DNA from: Cylindrotheca closterium
Lineage: Eukaryota; Bacillariophyta; Bacillariophyceae; Bacillariales; Bacillariaceae
Length of the DNA: 64,000 nt
Assembly (NCBI GenBank): GCA_933822405.4
Contig: CAKOGP040001113.1
Span: 224,811-288,810 of the forward strand
Direction: 5' to 3'
Positions 1 through 11,792 of the stretch are shown in pieces (the stretch's first letter is position 1; each line of letters starts with the position of its first letter). Made by a program: the position numbers and the translations under genes. Below the pieces are notes generated by a model. That model saw only the letters and a program-made list of their open reading frames with translations. It had not been told where the DNA came from and did no database searches.

Positions 1-1697
1 AGAGGTGTGGGCAACGCAGTCGGATTAGGTTCGTCAGTGGGAGTTTCTCCGGGAGTTGTCGTGGCTACATCACCTCCGCCACCTGCATTCGGAGGGCCAG
101 TTGGTGAATTCACTGGAGGGCCGCTCGGAGGCGTGGGCAATCCAGTCACTCGGAAACTCCAGACTCCATCGCCATCGTCCTTGAAGCTATCCAAGACCAA
201 TCCAGTGACGCGAATGTTTCCATCAACGTACGAATCAGTGTTGGGATAGGTTCCAGCAGCTGTCGCTACTAATTCTCCGTTCCCAGGCCCCAAGATATCA
301 CCGGTTTTCCAAAAATCGGCACTGTGCCCTAGATTTTCTGCCTTTTCCAATTCGTACTTAAAGTCTGCCTGGAGAACCGCCACCTTGTAATGGGCCCCAT
401 TTCCCGGCCATCCTTCCAAAAAGGGTCCTCCTCTTACAAAGTTCCCATAACCCTCTGTATTCTCGTCCACGTGATAAATGACAATGCCTCCGGGAGACCA
501 TAGATTCTTGTCGGAGAGAAGCGGCTGTCGATTTTCAATTAAAATATATTCACCTTCTTCGTATGGAATGGAAATCTTGTAAACATCGGGGAAGAGTTCG
601 GCTGGCCTGGCACTGTAGGTTCCATCCACTTCGATGTCGATGGGATCCAGGTACCCTGTCTGGATTTTACTATGTGGCGACATAATACCGGGATACGCTT
701 CGATGGAACTGATCCTTTGGCCACCAGCATATGACCTGTATTTGCCGAACAGAGCATAATACCGGTAGAGTCGAATGATGAGCAAGAACCGGTAGAAATT
801 GCACTATCCTAAAGTGAACTAAAATCAGTTACTCACATGAGACCAAACCCTCCAATGCCACCGGTAGCGGATCGACTTCCCATGTAACGACCTCCAGTAT
901 CGTACAAATCCTCCAATAAGTATTTTGCGTGCATCCACTCATCTGTGTTCACGCACCAAGGCGTCAATGAGATGATAAACAATGCGAATGTTGACAAGGA
1001 TCAACAGCAAGAACTTACGGATATGGACTCCAACGCCAGCAATCTGCGAATTGCACCATCCCCTGTAGGCCGACACAGTAATAAAGGTACTGAGTGTGTA
1101 ACGACGGGGTCCAGTAATGCTTTCCGACACACCCCAGGATTTGGATTGGATCCGATTATTGTGACCAGCTTGGGTTTCACAATCCACTTGATAGGTCTCA
1201 GCTGCGTAACCAGAATGCATGAAGACAACTCCCTTCAGCATACTGCTATTCGCATCGACAAACGGACTCAAATCCAATCCTTGATCCACGACCGCCTGTA
1301 GAACCGGTACGAGAGAATCTTCAATGTGGTTGCCATTGGCAGAATTTCCCATGTTACCATTCGATGCCTGGGCTTCCGTAGCACTTGCCCTTGTCCAATC
1401 CAAAACAGTAGCCTTCAGCTGGTACTTTCCGTAAGAGTTGGAAGCAATGTATTCGGCAACAGATTCTCCTGGAATCAGGTTGGAATTCCCTGGTCCATTC
1501 CAAAACTGATCGATATCACTTCGAGGAATGAGGGGACGACTTGTATGGTCGGCCCATTGTACCAAGACGACCAATACGTTGATGGTTTCCACAGCATCCG
1601 CCTTCGGCAAGATGTTGGAGGAAAACACCAGTGCAATCCAAATCAAACTTCTTGGAATGCTAAACAACGCGGTGGTAGGCTTTCGTTTCAGATTCAT
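1..1697 (-). CDS. Secreted M6-like zinc metalloprotease (paralogue 1), C-terminus cut by window edge
   Basis: The ATG at 1697 opens a signal peptide (hydrophobic to about residue 35, ending ADA). Two introns are needed. Intron 1 (943-1018, GTAAGT...ACAG) splits the first His codon of the zinc motif and restores GVHIHEWMH. Intron 2 (736-836, GTGAGT...ACAG) joins FGLM to SYAGGQ. Exon 3 stays open to base 1 and ends in a Pro/Thr-rich linker, so the true C-terminus lies outside. The motif HEWMHAKYLLEDLYD (from about residue 227) has the HEXXH zinc ligands and catalytic Glu, with a downstream D..YD like the GLPDxYD of M6/immune-inhibitor-A peptidases. A secreted endopeptidase is the family-based expectation; substrate unknown. 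It is closely related to the genes at 4073-6513 and 9087-11232. Confidence 0.8.
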
Positions 1698-2352
1698 CCT
1701 TTTTTCAAAATGTGAAAGACATTTATCTTGATCTCTTGATCTGGAGAATGGTTCTCCATAATGACGAATTAGAGCAATACATGTGTGAAGTCATTGATGT
1801 GATACATGGAAACATCAATCCGAATCCGGTGTGAATCAATCTATCCGAGTGTGAATCAGATATTCAATATGTATATGCAGTAATATATTATAGTGATATA
1901 TTATACGGGACGGGACTGAATTGATTCGAGGAGGAAAGGTACAGAACGATGTCTTTTGGCTTCAAGATTCCAAACTGTAGGTACCAGTACCCTGGTACGA
2001 GCACGATGTACATGTACTTTAGATATATATTATTGATACATTTTAAAATGATAAAATATTATAGAGTTCCTTTCGCGATTGAAAGAATACAGAGATTTGG
2101 TATTAATAGTATGTATGCTCTAACCCGAGCTGCATGGTCGATGGCCGAATGCATTGTTAGCGCTCGCTCAGTATCATAATGGGTCGGTCTCAGAAAGTCA
2201 TGCGGCTGTTTTTCTTGCCATTTGATGAATCGAACAAACGATTGCCCAACAGCAGTCCTAAAGAGTACTCGGTTGTATCGCTCTTCGCGCCAACGTTGGA
2301 ACCCGGAAAAATTGAAAATCCAGTAGTGTAGTGAGTCTCAAAAAGTCGCTCA
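1698..2352. other. Intergenic, no gene seen
   Basis: Between a gene starting leftwards at 1697 and one ending at 2353. It is AT-rich around 1860-2050. Only short overlapping ORFs without family features are present. It should hold the promoter of the protease to its left. Confidence 0.5.
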
Positions 2353-3003
2353 TCACGCGGCTGTTGCCGTTTGACTGATGGAACATACATTCGCCCATAA
2401 GCCCTGTAAGCAACGCAGTTTTACCCTAAAGCCTTGCTCCACAAAAGTCATCATCACTGACATGACAAGGCTCAGGTACTGCTTCGACTGCTCTTCATTC
2501 CCCAACCTCAGGTCAATCATTGCAATATTGTTGAAAATAGCGCAACGAAACATCATATTCTCAGATATTGTCTGAGATTGATAAGCAAGCTCGTAAAGGC
2601 GCTTCGCCTTGTTTAGTTCCCGGGGCGACGATGCGGCGCCTTGTGATGCTTCCGCTGACAGATGGTGTGCAAGTGCTGAATTGAAGATAAGAATAGGAGT
2701 AGTGATTCTTGGATCGCCTACCATTGTCGAAGGGATCAGAATTCCTTGGTGGTAGATAACGACAGAAGATGATAATTCGGCTTCGTCTTCATCGAAATCT
2801 TGGTAAAGGAGCATGCACTTATCCAGGCTGCTATCAACGGCTCCTGGTGGACGTTGAGGTTGAAGGTCGTGGAGTTGCACTTCTTGGGAAGCACGGAGGT
2901 GTGTCAAAGCTGACAATGACGACACGGCGGCATTTGGGTAGTCTTTTTCCTGTAGGTATGTCAGGGTTGTGTTATTGTGATCGACGAATGTGGCTATATT
3001 CAT
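2353..3003 (-). CDS. Small TPR-like helical protein, function unknown
   Basis: The reading frame extends upstream to 3198, but the ATG at 3003 is the best start because the upstream residues look like 5' leader and the helical domain begins directly after it. It gives about 216 residues. Segments such as ALTHLRASQ, ILIFNSALAHHL, KAKRLYELAYQ and CAIFNNIAMIDLRLGN alternate small and large hydrophobics in the way of tetratricopeptide helices, with N(N/S)(A/I)A turns. No signal peptide or catalytic motif is visible. I recall no named family. It sits alone between two M6-like protease genes and is probably unrelated to them. Confidence 0.6.
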   Translation of the reverse strand: MNIATFVDHNNTTLTYLQEKDYPNAAVSSLSALTHLRASQEVQLHDLQPQRPPGAVDSSLDKCMLLYQDFDEDEAELSSSVVIYHQGILIPSTMVGDPRITTPILIFNSALAHHLSAEASQGAASSPRELNKAKRLYELAYQSQTISENMMFRCAIFNNIAMIDLRLGNEEQSKQYLSLVMSVMMTFVEQGFRVKLRCLQGLWANVCSISQTATAA

Positions 3004-4072
3004 GATGTGAAGATTGTGAATGGTGTGTTGCGATGGCTGCAACAATGAGAGCGGCCGCACGAAAAATCTGACAATAGGGAGAGATGTCAACTGGTGGTAC
3101 CAAAATTCTGCAAGCACTCGTCGTTGTACAGCCTCCAGACAAAACCCATAAATGCGAATTCTTGGACCATTTAATGCAAAATGACGCACTTTCCTCACTT
3201 TTGGAAGAACAATTCTTCATGTTCATGTCGCACAATGCTACGTGTTCGCATTCCATATCAACTTGCTTGTATTGACCAATTGCAAACGCTAGAGAAATTG
3301 GAATCTTTGGGAGGAAAAGGTGAAGTTTTGGTAATCATGAGCTGCACCACCAGGTACCAGGTACAGTACCGTTGGTCCGAGCATGATTCGAGGTGAAAGA
3401 CACAGAAGAAGGTAATACTGCACCAGCAGCACCAAGCGCTGCTATAGCAGTCTCCGCAGGTGTTGATGTTTTGAGTGATACCTACTACATCACTATGCAA
3501 TGAAAAATATTGATTGACAGGCTCGATTGCTTGGACCTCCATAAGCGCCACTGAATTAACAAGCAGCAGAAACTGGTAGCTGGGTGAGTATGTGCCGGGG
3601 TATGGTAGCTATTGTCCTTGCAAAGAAGAACTTCTTCAAAGGACTGACAAAGTCCCCATGCGGCCCAAAGAGATGTGTTGTAAAATACATATATCAATGA
3701 CCCAAAATGCCAGGAAAATGTCAGTCACTTATCGACACTGAAAACAGGCGTGGGTTATTAGAGTTTTTTCAAGTCGACTGAGTCGAATGTCATATCAAAA
3801 CCCAACGGATGACTCACCGAAAATTCCACTCCAGTCGTTCGAAAGTTGAACGTGAAGTTCCAACACCAAAGCAAAAAGTGCCAGGCGAGAGAGAAGAAGG
3901 GGAAAACGAACAAGCTCAGAAGCCAAAGGACACCACCCTATAGCCTAGCACTGATTGACCACAGTGGTAAAAGGGAAACCACTGCTGTAGCTCCAACCGC
4001 ACACAATACAAGAACCACACAACAACAACGACGACGACAAATCTACGACTAAAACTACACACATCATTGACC
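3004..4072. other. Intergenic, no gene seen
   Basis: About 1.07 kb between divergent genes. It contains scattered short ORFs on both strands with no recognisable domain. The last 60 bases are A/C-rich leader upstream of the ATG at 4073. Confidence 0.5.
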
Positions 4073-6513
4073 ATGAATCAGATTACCAATTTGCTGTTAA
4101 TATTCACATTATTGTGCCTCCCGTCCTTATGCCAGGGTCAGGCAGAAACAATCAAAGTATTGGTGGTGTTGACACAGTGGGCCAATCACGCAGATCGTGC
4201 ATTGATACCCAAGGAAGATATTGAATCCATGTGGAATGGACCTCGAGATCCAAATACGGCGCCCGGAGAGTTCATTGCACAATACATCGAGTCGAACTCA
4301 TATGGAAAGTATACCATCGAGGCAACGGTTATTGATTGGTATCAATTGACCGTGACGGAAGAAGAAGCTTCGAATGGAGCACTGGGAAATAGTGTGCCTG
4401 GCAGACCTGATATTGAAGACAATCTGCTTCCAGCTCTAGAAGCAGCTGTCGCAGGGGGCATTGATCTGACCGAGTACAGTCGAGATGGCTCTAGATTTAT
4501 ACGGGGTGTTGTCTTTATGCACTCCGGTTATGCGGGCGAAAATGGAGGCACCGATTGCGAAACTGGTGCCGACTATCTGAATCGAATCCAATCCAAGTCG
4601 TGGGGTACTGACGAGAGTATTGCCGGCACCAATTTGTTTTTGAGTACCATGGTGACGGTTTCTGTTTATAGAGGGATTTGTGATTTGCAAATTCAACGGA
4701 TTGGAGTTGTCATTCATGAATGGATGCATGCTGAATTTGGGTTGGAGGACTTTTACGACACAGGGGGGCGGTATAATGGAAGTCGGTCAGCGACTGGGGG
4801 AATTGGGGCCTTTGGGATCATGTGAGTAGCGTCGTTGGAGTAGAATGGAGTGAAATACTATGCTTTGGCACCCTTGAACTGGATTGCTCACGCTGAAATT
4901 CCGCTTCGTTCTCTTGCTGTCGTTTGTTCATCAGGTCTTTTGCAGGTGGTCAAGGCTACGATTATGCCCTTCCCGGTTTGATGAATCCCTACTGCAAGAT
5001 GGAAATTGGTGCCTTGGAACCAATTGAAATTACCGTAGACGGAATATATGACGCCAGGCCCTCAGCTATTCATCCCGATGTTTACATTATTCGCGAACCA
5101 TATGAAGAAGGTGAATATCTATTGATTGAGAATCGACAACCTTTGCTATCAGATGCCAAGCTGTGGGGTCCAGGAGGCATTGTCATCTATCACGTGGACG
5201 AAAATATGGAGGGTTACGGAAATCTTGTAAGAGGAGGACCTTTTGTGGAAGGATGGCCGGGCAATGGAGACCATTACAAAGTCGCCGTGCTTCAAGCAGA
5301 CTCATTATACGAACTGGAAATGGCAATTAACTTGGGACATAATGATGATTTTTGGAAGGAAGGAGATGTCTTAGGACCAGGAAATGGAGAGTCGGTGGCC
5401 ACTGACGCCGGAACTTACCCGAATACGGATTCCTATGTCGATGGAAACATTCGAGTCACTGATTTGATCATTGATTTGTTTACAGCGCAAGCAGATGGGG
5501 TTTGGAGCTTTCGAGTGCAGGGACTGCAGGAAGCTCCTTCAAGTGCACCATCTGTAGCGCCCTCTCAAGATGCTACCCTTTCGTCTGTCCCTTCGCAAAA
5601 ACCATCAACATCGTTGGCACCGTCGTTGTCCTTGGCGCCATCTTTCGCAATAGAACCAGTCAATTGCTTTGAAGGTATCGACGACGACCCGACCATGTTC
5701 TGCAACTGTGCATCGGACTGTTTGGACGACAATAGGGACTTCAAATGCGACTGTGTGGACGCTGAACAGTGTTGCGACGAATATGAAACACCCCCGCCGA
5801 CTGCGGCGCCACAACCCACTCCCCCGCCAACTACTCCGCCTCCAACTGCCGTAGGGGATACTCCGCCACCAACGGCTCCTCCCACTCCACCTCCAACCTC
5901 ACCGCCAACACCGCCTCCTACGCCCCCTCCAACAGTTTTGGTTACAAATCGACCGACGGCGGATCGACAAGGCGAGTGTTTGGTCACGGTCTTCACCAAC
6001 CAATGTGACACATTCATGGAGAGCAAGAATACTCAAGATATGCAACAGGATCAGTGCGATTGTTACAATTTCTGTAACGGAGTCGAACTTCCATGTTGTC
6101 CTTTTGGCAATGACTGTTCGATTAGCTGCAATGGAGAGTTAGTGGCAGGTTGTCAAGTACCAGCACCGGAGCCTACTCCGCCACCAACTCCACCACCAAC
6201 TCGTCCCATCAACACCTGCCAACTTTCCATCAATACCCAAAGCTGCGACACTGTCTCTTGGACTGATATGCAACCTGTGCAAGGATGCGATTGTTACAAT
6301 TTTTGCAACGGAGCATACTCTAGTTGTTGTACGGCGGGGCAACCTTGCGGAATGGAATGCGGCGGCAGTGTGGTGGCAGGATGTGAATTCATGAGTCAAC
6401 CAAATGGAACACCCACTCCAGTTCCAGTGACTCCGGTACCAACAACAGCGACTCCTACAGCAGATCCAGGACCTTCAACGTTTTTCTTTTGGCCAGATGG
6501 AATGATGAGATGA
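4073..6513 (+). CDS. Secreted M6-like zinc metalloprotease with three Cys-rich modules (paralogue 2)
   Basis: CDS is join(4073..4821, 4935..6513), 775 residues. The intron (113 bp, GTGAGT...TCAG) lies between FGIM and SFAGG. The ATG at 4073 precedes a clear signal peptide (LLLIFTLLCLPSLCQGQA). The protease domain contains HEWMHAEFGLEDFYD from about residue 215: HEXXH plus a downstream Asp as probable third zinc ligand. The conserved block GGIVIYHVDE follows. After about residue 465 come Ser/Pro repeats, then Cys-rich segments separated by PTPPPT linkers. The last two share the pattern CDCYNFCNG...CC...C...C.G..VAGC, which also occurs in the trypsin-like protein encoded at 7096-9005. All catalytic residues are present, so this is probably the active member of the trio. 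Confidence 0.88.
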
Positions 6514-7095
6514 GCAAGGAATGGAATGCGATCTATTCGTTGCGTTGGAAGAACCTGCCTGTGATCAATGTCCTTAGCGGCGCTACGATTGGCGCATTGA
6601 ACAACACGATAGCAGAGAAAAACAACACAATTGTTACGAGACTTCAAATGGCTGCAAATATTCCTATGTCGCAGATTGCCATGTCGCAAACACACAACGA
6701 GAACTGGATGGCTCCTGAGCCGCATCTTAACTGCGTGCTGATTGTGCTGAAAAAAGAAGCAGCAGTAGCAGTATTGCCTTTATTTTATTAACTAAGCCAA
6801 GTTATCCTCGCAATACCCATTGTGTTAGCTACTGAGTCTGCTGCACCAATACATGTATTGTGCAGTTCCAAGGGGACAAGTAAATAAGTACTACGATGTA
6901 GTGTGATGTTCGGAGAAATTTGGGGTTGAAGCATGCGTGGGGATCTCAAGACTCGTTGCCCCTAATTTGGCCAAAATTTCTCCGAATGAACATTTCACAA
7001 GACTGCATGAATGGAAAAATACCGCCATCTCCTCACGTGAAGTCCTGTTTCTTCATGTAAAATCGATTGCAAGAAAAAAGCATAGGACATTTACC
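6514..7095. other. Intergenic between two same-strand secreted-protein genes
   Basis: About 580 bp holding the 3' region of the protease and the promoter/leader of the trypsin-like gene. An open frame runs upstream of 7096 but starts at GTG and has no signal peptide, so I treat it as leader. No repeat or RNA gene was seen. Confidence 0.5.
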
Positions 7096-9005
7096 ATGAA
7101 GACTTCTAGAAAAAGATCCTTGACATTTGGCATATTGGCGTCACTAGCAACTCAAGGATGTGCTAGCATGGATACTGAGATTTCTCCGACTGTAGGAGCC
7201 TTGCATACAATCTCAATATCCTCAGATGATGATGCCTCTGAGATCCAACCGATGAAGTTTAACGTCAGTGATGGTGAAACAACGGTGCAAGCCAAATCTT
7301 ATCTCTTGATTGCGAATAGTGATGCTTCCTACATTGCATTGCATTTTTCGAGCTTTCACTTGCCGGTAGAATGCATGATGCAAGTGTCAGATATTCACGG
7401 GGCATTTCATTCAATGACAGTATTGACGGACAAGGGGAGAAATGGAAAGGGAAAATTTTGGGCCAAGCAAGTCAAAGATTCGTCATTAATGCTGACATTA
7501 AAGTGCAAAGGGGATACTGCAGAGGCTCTGGGGACATCAAGTTTTCAGATTGACAAGTATGTGACTGGGTATCCTCATGATTTTGAGTATTTCCAGGACG
7601 TGCCCACCGAATCTCCTACAGCAGGGCCTACCTCCAGTCCCACCAACGGACCGACTAGCACTCCAACTTCCTCGCCGACTGAGGATCCTACTGCAGTTCC
7701 AAGTAGTGGGCCAACCTCGGGTCCAACCTCGGGTCCCACCCCTGATCGGATCCAAACGTCGGAAATTCATAGCAGTCGATCCGAGGTTTTCAACGTCCAT
7801 GTGAATGAAGCTTCTAATGGAGGTCACCGGAGAAGAAAAATGCGAAAAAAGCAAGGAGTCTGCTCTGCTCAAGACAATCGACAGAGTGTGGCATGTTCTT
7901 CACCTGAGGTTGAAGAAAAGTCTCATGGGGTCGCCCGATTACTTATTGATGGCCGCTTTGTGTGCTCGGGGTTTCTGGTGTCGGACAACTTACTCGTCAC
8001 GGCAAGTATCTGTTTGGACGATGCAGACAATGCTTTGGACGTTGACTATGAATTCCAATTTCAGCAGCAGTCTTGCGGTTCGTCTACGCTGGAAAGAACA
8101 GAGATATATGAAGGGTTGGAGGTAGTGAACTATAGTGAAACATCGGATTACGCCATCATTAGGCTAACAGGAAATCCGGGCGCAAAATATGGGTAAGTAA
8201 AGTTTGCTCAAGACTTCTTGCATCTATATTGTTGGAATGCTAAGTTCTTCCCATTTTGCATGATACTACCAGCTACTTGCAAGTTTCAGATGAACTTCCA
8301 TCAATTCAAGAAACAGTGTACCTACCACAACATAAAATGGGCCTAGACAAGCAAGCAGCCGAAAAATGTGTTGTAGTAACTAACGGAAGACAGATATCAG
8401 ATCGGACATGCTCTTTAGGTGGCCCATTCAAAGACATTAGACATAGCTGCGACGTTGATGGTGGGGCCCTTGGATCGCCAGTGATTTCTCAAGTTTCGGG
8501 GCTCGTGGTGGGCATGCACCATTGCAGTGGGACCTGCCCATCAAACTTTGCGGTTCCCGGCATGGAAATCCATGATGCCTTACGTAAAATACCGCAAATA
8601 CATTCCAACGAATTACAGCTCGTGAGCAGCGAGGAGCCGCAATGTTTGGTGTCCATTAAGACGAATCAATGCGGTTCAGTCATCCACAATGTTGGAATCG
8701 ACCATGAATCCTGCGACTGTGCCAACTTTTGCGGCGATGAGTTCTTGGGGTGCTGCGAGAAAGGAAAAGAGTGTCCGGTGTCTTGCTCCGGCACCTTGGT
8801 TGCCGGCTGTTCGTACAAACCACCCAGCACATCGCATCAAAACTTGGTTGAAACCCACCTTAACATGGAAGAAAATATGCAACTTCCAGAACCATGGTAC
8901 ATCCCAGAAGAATCAGAAAATTCTGAACTTCCGAATCTCAGAACGGAGTCATATGAACAAGACTCCACGGGGAAAGACTCTCATAGACTATTGCGAACAA
9001 GATAA
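7096..9005 (+). CDS. Secreted trypsin-fold protein, catalytic His and Ser replaced; C-terminal Cys-rich module
   Basis: CDS is join(7096..8192, 8273..9005), 609 residues. The 80-bp intron (GTAAGT...CCAG) falls in a Gly codon and restores YGYLQVSDE. The ATG at 7096 starts a signal peptide (SLTFGILASLATQGCA). Order: an unrecognised N-terminal domain to about residue 165, a PT/SG linker, then a trypsin-like domain. LLVTASICL occupies the place of the family's TAAHC, so His is Ile305. SDYAIIRL keeps the Asp (351). CDVDGGALGSPV replaces G-x-S-G-S-P, so Ser is Leu432. A Cys-rich module (about 490-547, CDCANFC...CC...C...C.GTLVAGC) matches that of the neighbouring metalloprotease. It is predicted to be proteolytically dead; binding or regulation is the likely role. 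The fold call is firm, the function is not. Confidence 0.82.
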
Positions 9006-9086
9006 CTTCAGTCATTCTGTTTCGGAATCTAGTTCTTCTAATTTTTAATTTCTGTCTATGAGTTCTATTTGTTTTCATTGGTTCAA

Positions 9087-11232
9087 CTAACTGGAATCAG
9101 AATCGGAATCAGAATCAGAGTCTGACTCAGAATCAGAATCAGCTTTGACGTCGGCTTCAGCTTCGACATCGTTGTCAGGAGCACTGGAAGAATCGCTATC
9201 ATCGCTGTCAGGATCACGCCAAGTCGGCTTCTGTGCCAAGGGCTGAGGGGGTGGTTCATCTGCAAAGGACTCGTCCCGTGCTACTTGTTCATTATTTGTC
9301 TTGGTCTCTTGAGTATTCTTTGGGGATTGTCCATTTTCTTTCTTTTGCTTCCATTGAAGGTAACCGACGTATCCGACAGCTCCAAAGAGAATCACGCCAG
9401 CGACCGCTAATCCAATAGCAGTGCCGGAGGAAGCCTCTTCCTCGGCTGGCGGATTGTTTCCTTGTAATACTTCATTATTGGAAGGGGCGGAGGGTTGTAT
9501 GGATGGAACATTGCTCGGAAAATGGCTGGGAATCGTGCTCGGAAGGTCGCTGGGGACGTAGCTCGGGAGTAGGGAAGGTACCGAGGATGGTGCAAGAGAT
9601 GGGAAGCTGGATGGTTCTCCGGGCGTCTCGGATGGGGCGTTGGATTGTGCACAGCACGCAGCGCCCTCGTCACAACTGCAAAACAAGCGTCGGTCATTTG
9701 TTGGGTCGCAATCGTCTTTGCAATTGCAATCAAAGGTGGGTCCTGGATACCAATCGGCCGAGTAGCTAGGGCATCGAACGGGTTCGGGAACGAATAGCGG
9801 TGGTATATTGATTTTTTGCGCAATTCCGGTCACCTCAAAGCTCCACTCGCCGTTCCCCTCGTCTTGGAAATTGAAAATGGTGACCTCCGTCACTTGGATG
9901 TTGCCGCCTTGATAGGAATCCGTATTCGGATAAGTCCCTTGGTCGGTGGCCACCGCTTCTCCGTTTCCGGGGCCCAAAATGTCTCCAGTCTTCCAGAAAT
10001 CATTTGGATCCCCTAGATTCAAAGCCTGTTCCAGTTCGTATAAGCCATCTGCTTGAAGGACGGCGACCTTGTAATGGTCGCCATTCCCTGGCCATCCTTC
10101 GACAAAGGGTCCGCCACGAACTTTGTTTCCATCGGCCAATTCGTCAATATGATAAATGACAATGCCACCCGGAGCCCAAATGTTGGAGTCGGAAAGGATT
10201 GGTTGTCGATTTTCGATCAACAAGTATTCGCCTAGTGGATAGGGTGTTTGTATTCGATAGACATCGGGCTCTAGGCTGGATGCATTGACACGGTAAACCC
10301 CATCCTCAACAATGTCAATAGGTTCAAGGACCCCAATCTCTATTTTGTAGTAGGGTGTTAGAATGCCCGGATAGGCATTGTCATATCCCGGTCCTTCGGG
10401 AAACGACATGATTCCAAAGGCACCAATGCCACCAGGAGCAACAGCACTGTCGTTATCTAGTATCACAAAGAAAAGGAAATGGCATTAGTGAGAGACGTCC
10501 AGTCTGAAATGAATCAAACGGTGTTCCTTCCGTCTCATAGATGGGATTTTACTTACATCTTCCTCCCAGATCGTTCAAATCGTGAAGACCAAACCGAGCG
10601 TGCATCCATCCATGAATGTGATTGCCAACACCTGTCATATTCGTACCGTTAACGCCCTTGAAGGCCGATACTGTAGCAAAGGTCTGTAATCGAGCATCGT
10701 CTTCGATTTGTACGTCGACACCCCATGATTTGGATTCGATTCGATCCAAAAAGTCGGCACCATCTTCGTCCACTCCACCTTGTTCTGCCCCATATCCAGA
10801 ATGGACAAAGATTACGCCAATTAAAGCACCACTCTGGTCCGCATAATCACTTAGATTGAATCCAGTATTTTCCAAAGCAGGCTGAAGAATAGTCTCCAAA
10901 CCCTGTGAACCGTTGACAGCATTCCCCATATCCCCAAAGGAAGCTGCCGCCTCGGTTTCTTGGACCCTGTACCAGTCTGCCACATCGGCTTGGACCTGAT
11001 ACTTTCCATACGAATTGGAATTCATCCAATCTGCCACGGATTCTCCTGGCACTAACGTCGAGTTGCCAGGTCCATTCCAAAGTTGATTCACGTCGTTTTG
11101 AGTAGGGAGTGTCCGGCTGTCGTGATTGGACCATTGCACCAATACCACCAATACTTTGATGGTTTCCACTTGCGCATCAGATGAGCACAAGAAGAGAGCC
11201 AAACAGGTCCAAGGTAGTATTATGTGTACCAT
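9087..11232 (-). CDS. Membrane-anchored M6-like metalloprotease homologue lacking the catalytic Glu (paralogue 3)
   Basis: CDS is complement(join(9087..10456, 10557..11232)). The 100-bp intron (GTAAGT...CTAG) joins LGGR to YNDSAVAPGG, matching GGRYNGSRSATGG of paralogue 2. The ATG at 11232 begins a signal peptide (IILPWTCLALFLCSSDAQ); the frame extends further upstream without one. The zinc motif reads HGWMHARFGLHDLND: both His remain but Glu is Gly (codon GGA, 10609-10611), so peptidase activity is not expected. C-terminal parts are one Cys-rich segment, a Ser/Pro linker, a transmembrane helix (GTAIGLAVAGVILFGAVGYV) followed by KQKK, and a cytoplasmic acidic tail ending in an SD repeat. The layout is that of a type I cell-surface protein. 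Confidence 0.85.
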
Positions 11233-11792
11233 CACGATTGATTCAAATATCTCTTCAAATAAGCAAATTGCTGAGCGACTCTGTTGACAGATTGATTCCC
11301 TTCCCCCTGTGCTTACTTCCGATTGGATCACAGAATTGTGCACGATTGATTGTATGATGCTCAATGAATGTAATCCTTCAGACGTCGTGAAACCTCGCTT
11401 GACGAGACACCGTCAGTCACCGTCGAAAAAATAGCGCTATCCCGGTAAACCCCTTTAATATGATATTCTCAACAACCACAGCTCTATATACTGATGGTAC
11501 AGTATAGCTACATAACCGGTGTTTTGCACAAAAATATAAATCTCGAAAACATGGATGACGCCAGAACGGCAAATGTCCCGACGACGTCACAGAACAAATC
11601 CGAAGCGACACACGGATCAAATAATGGATATATTATTTTAGCGACGGTCGAACTTCGCCAATCTTTTTGCCACCACTGTTTTAGCGACAACAAAACGCAA
11701 TCTCTTGGTTGTAGTAAAAAACCATTCCTGCAATAGTTTTGTCCTGTGTGCCTCGAGAAGCTTTTTAAAAATAATAATAAAAAGAGATCAAG
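11233..11792. other. Divergent promoter region
   Basis: 560 bp between divergently transcribed genes. A TGACGT half-site of the CRE/bZIP type is present on the minus strand at 11584-11589, about 205 bp before the EF-hand gene start. No ORF with domain features. Confidence 0.4.

Noticed and set aside
7..249. 80-codon plus-strand ORF at the left edge
   Set aside because: Antisense of the Pro/Thr linker of M6 paralogue 1, with a GTG start only.
2769..3005. 78-codon plus-strand ORF in the TPR-like gene
   Set aside because: Overlaps the more convincing helical protein on the other strand and shows no domain pattern.
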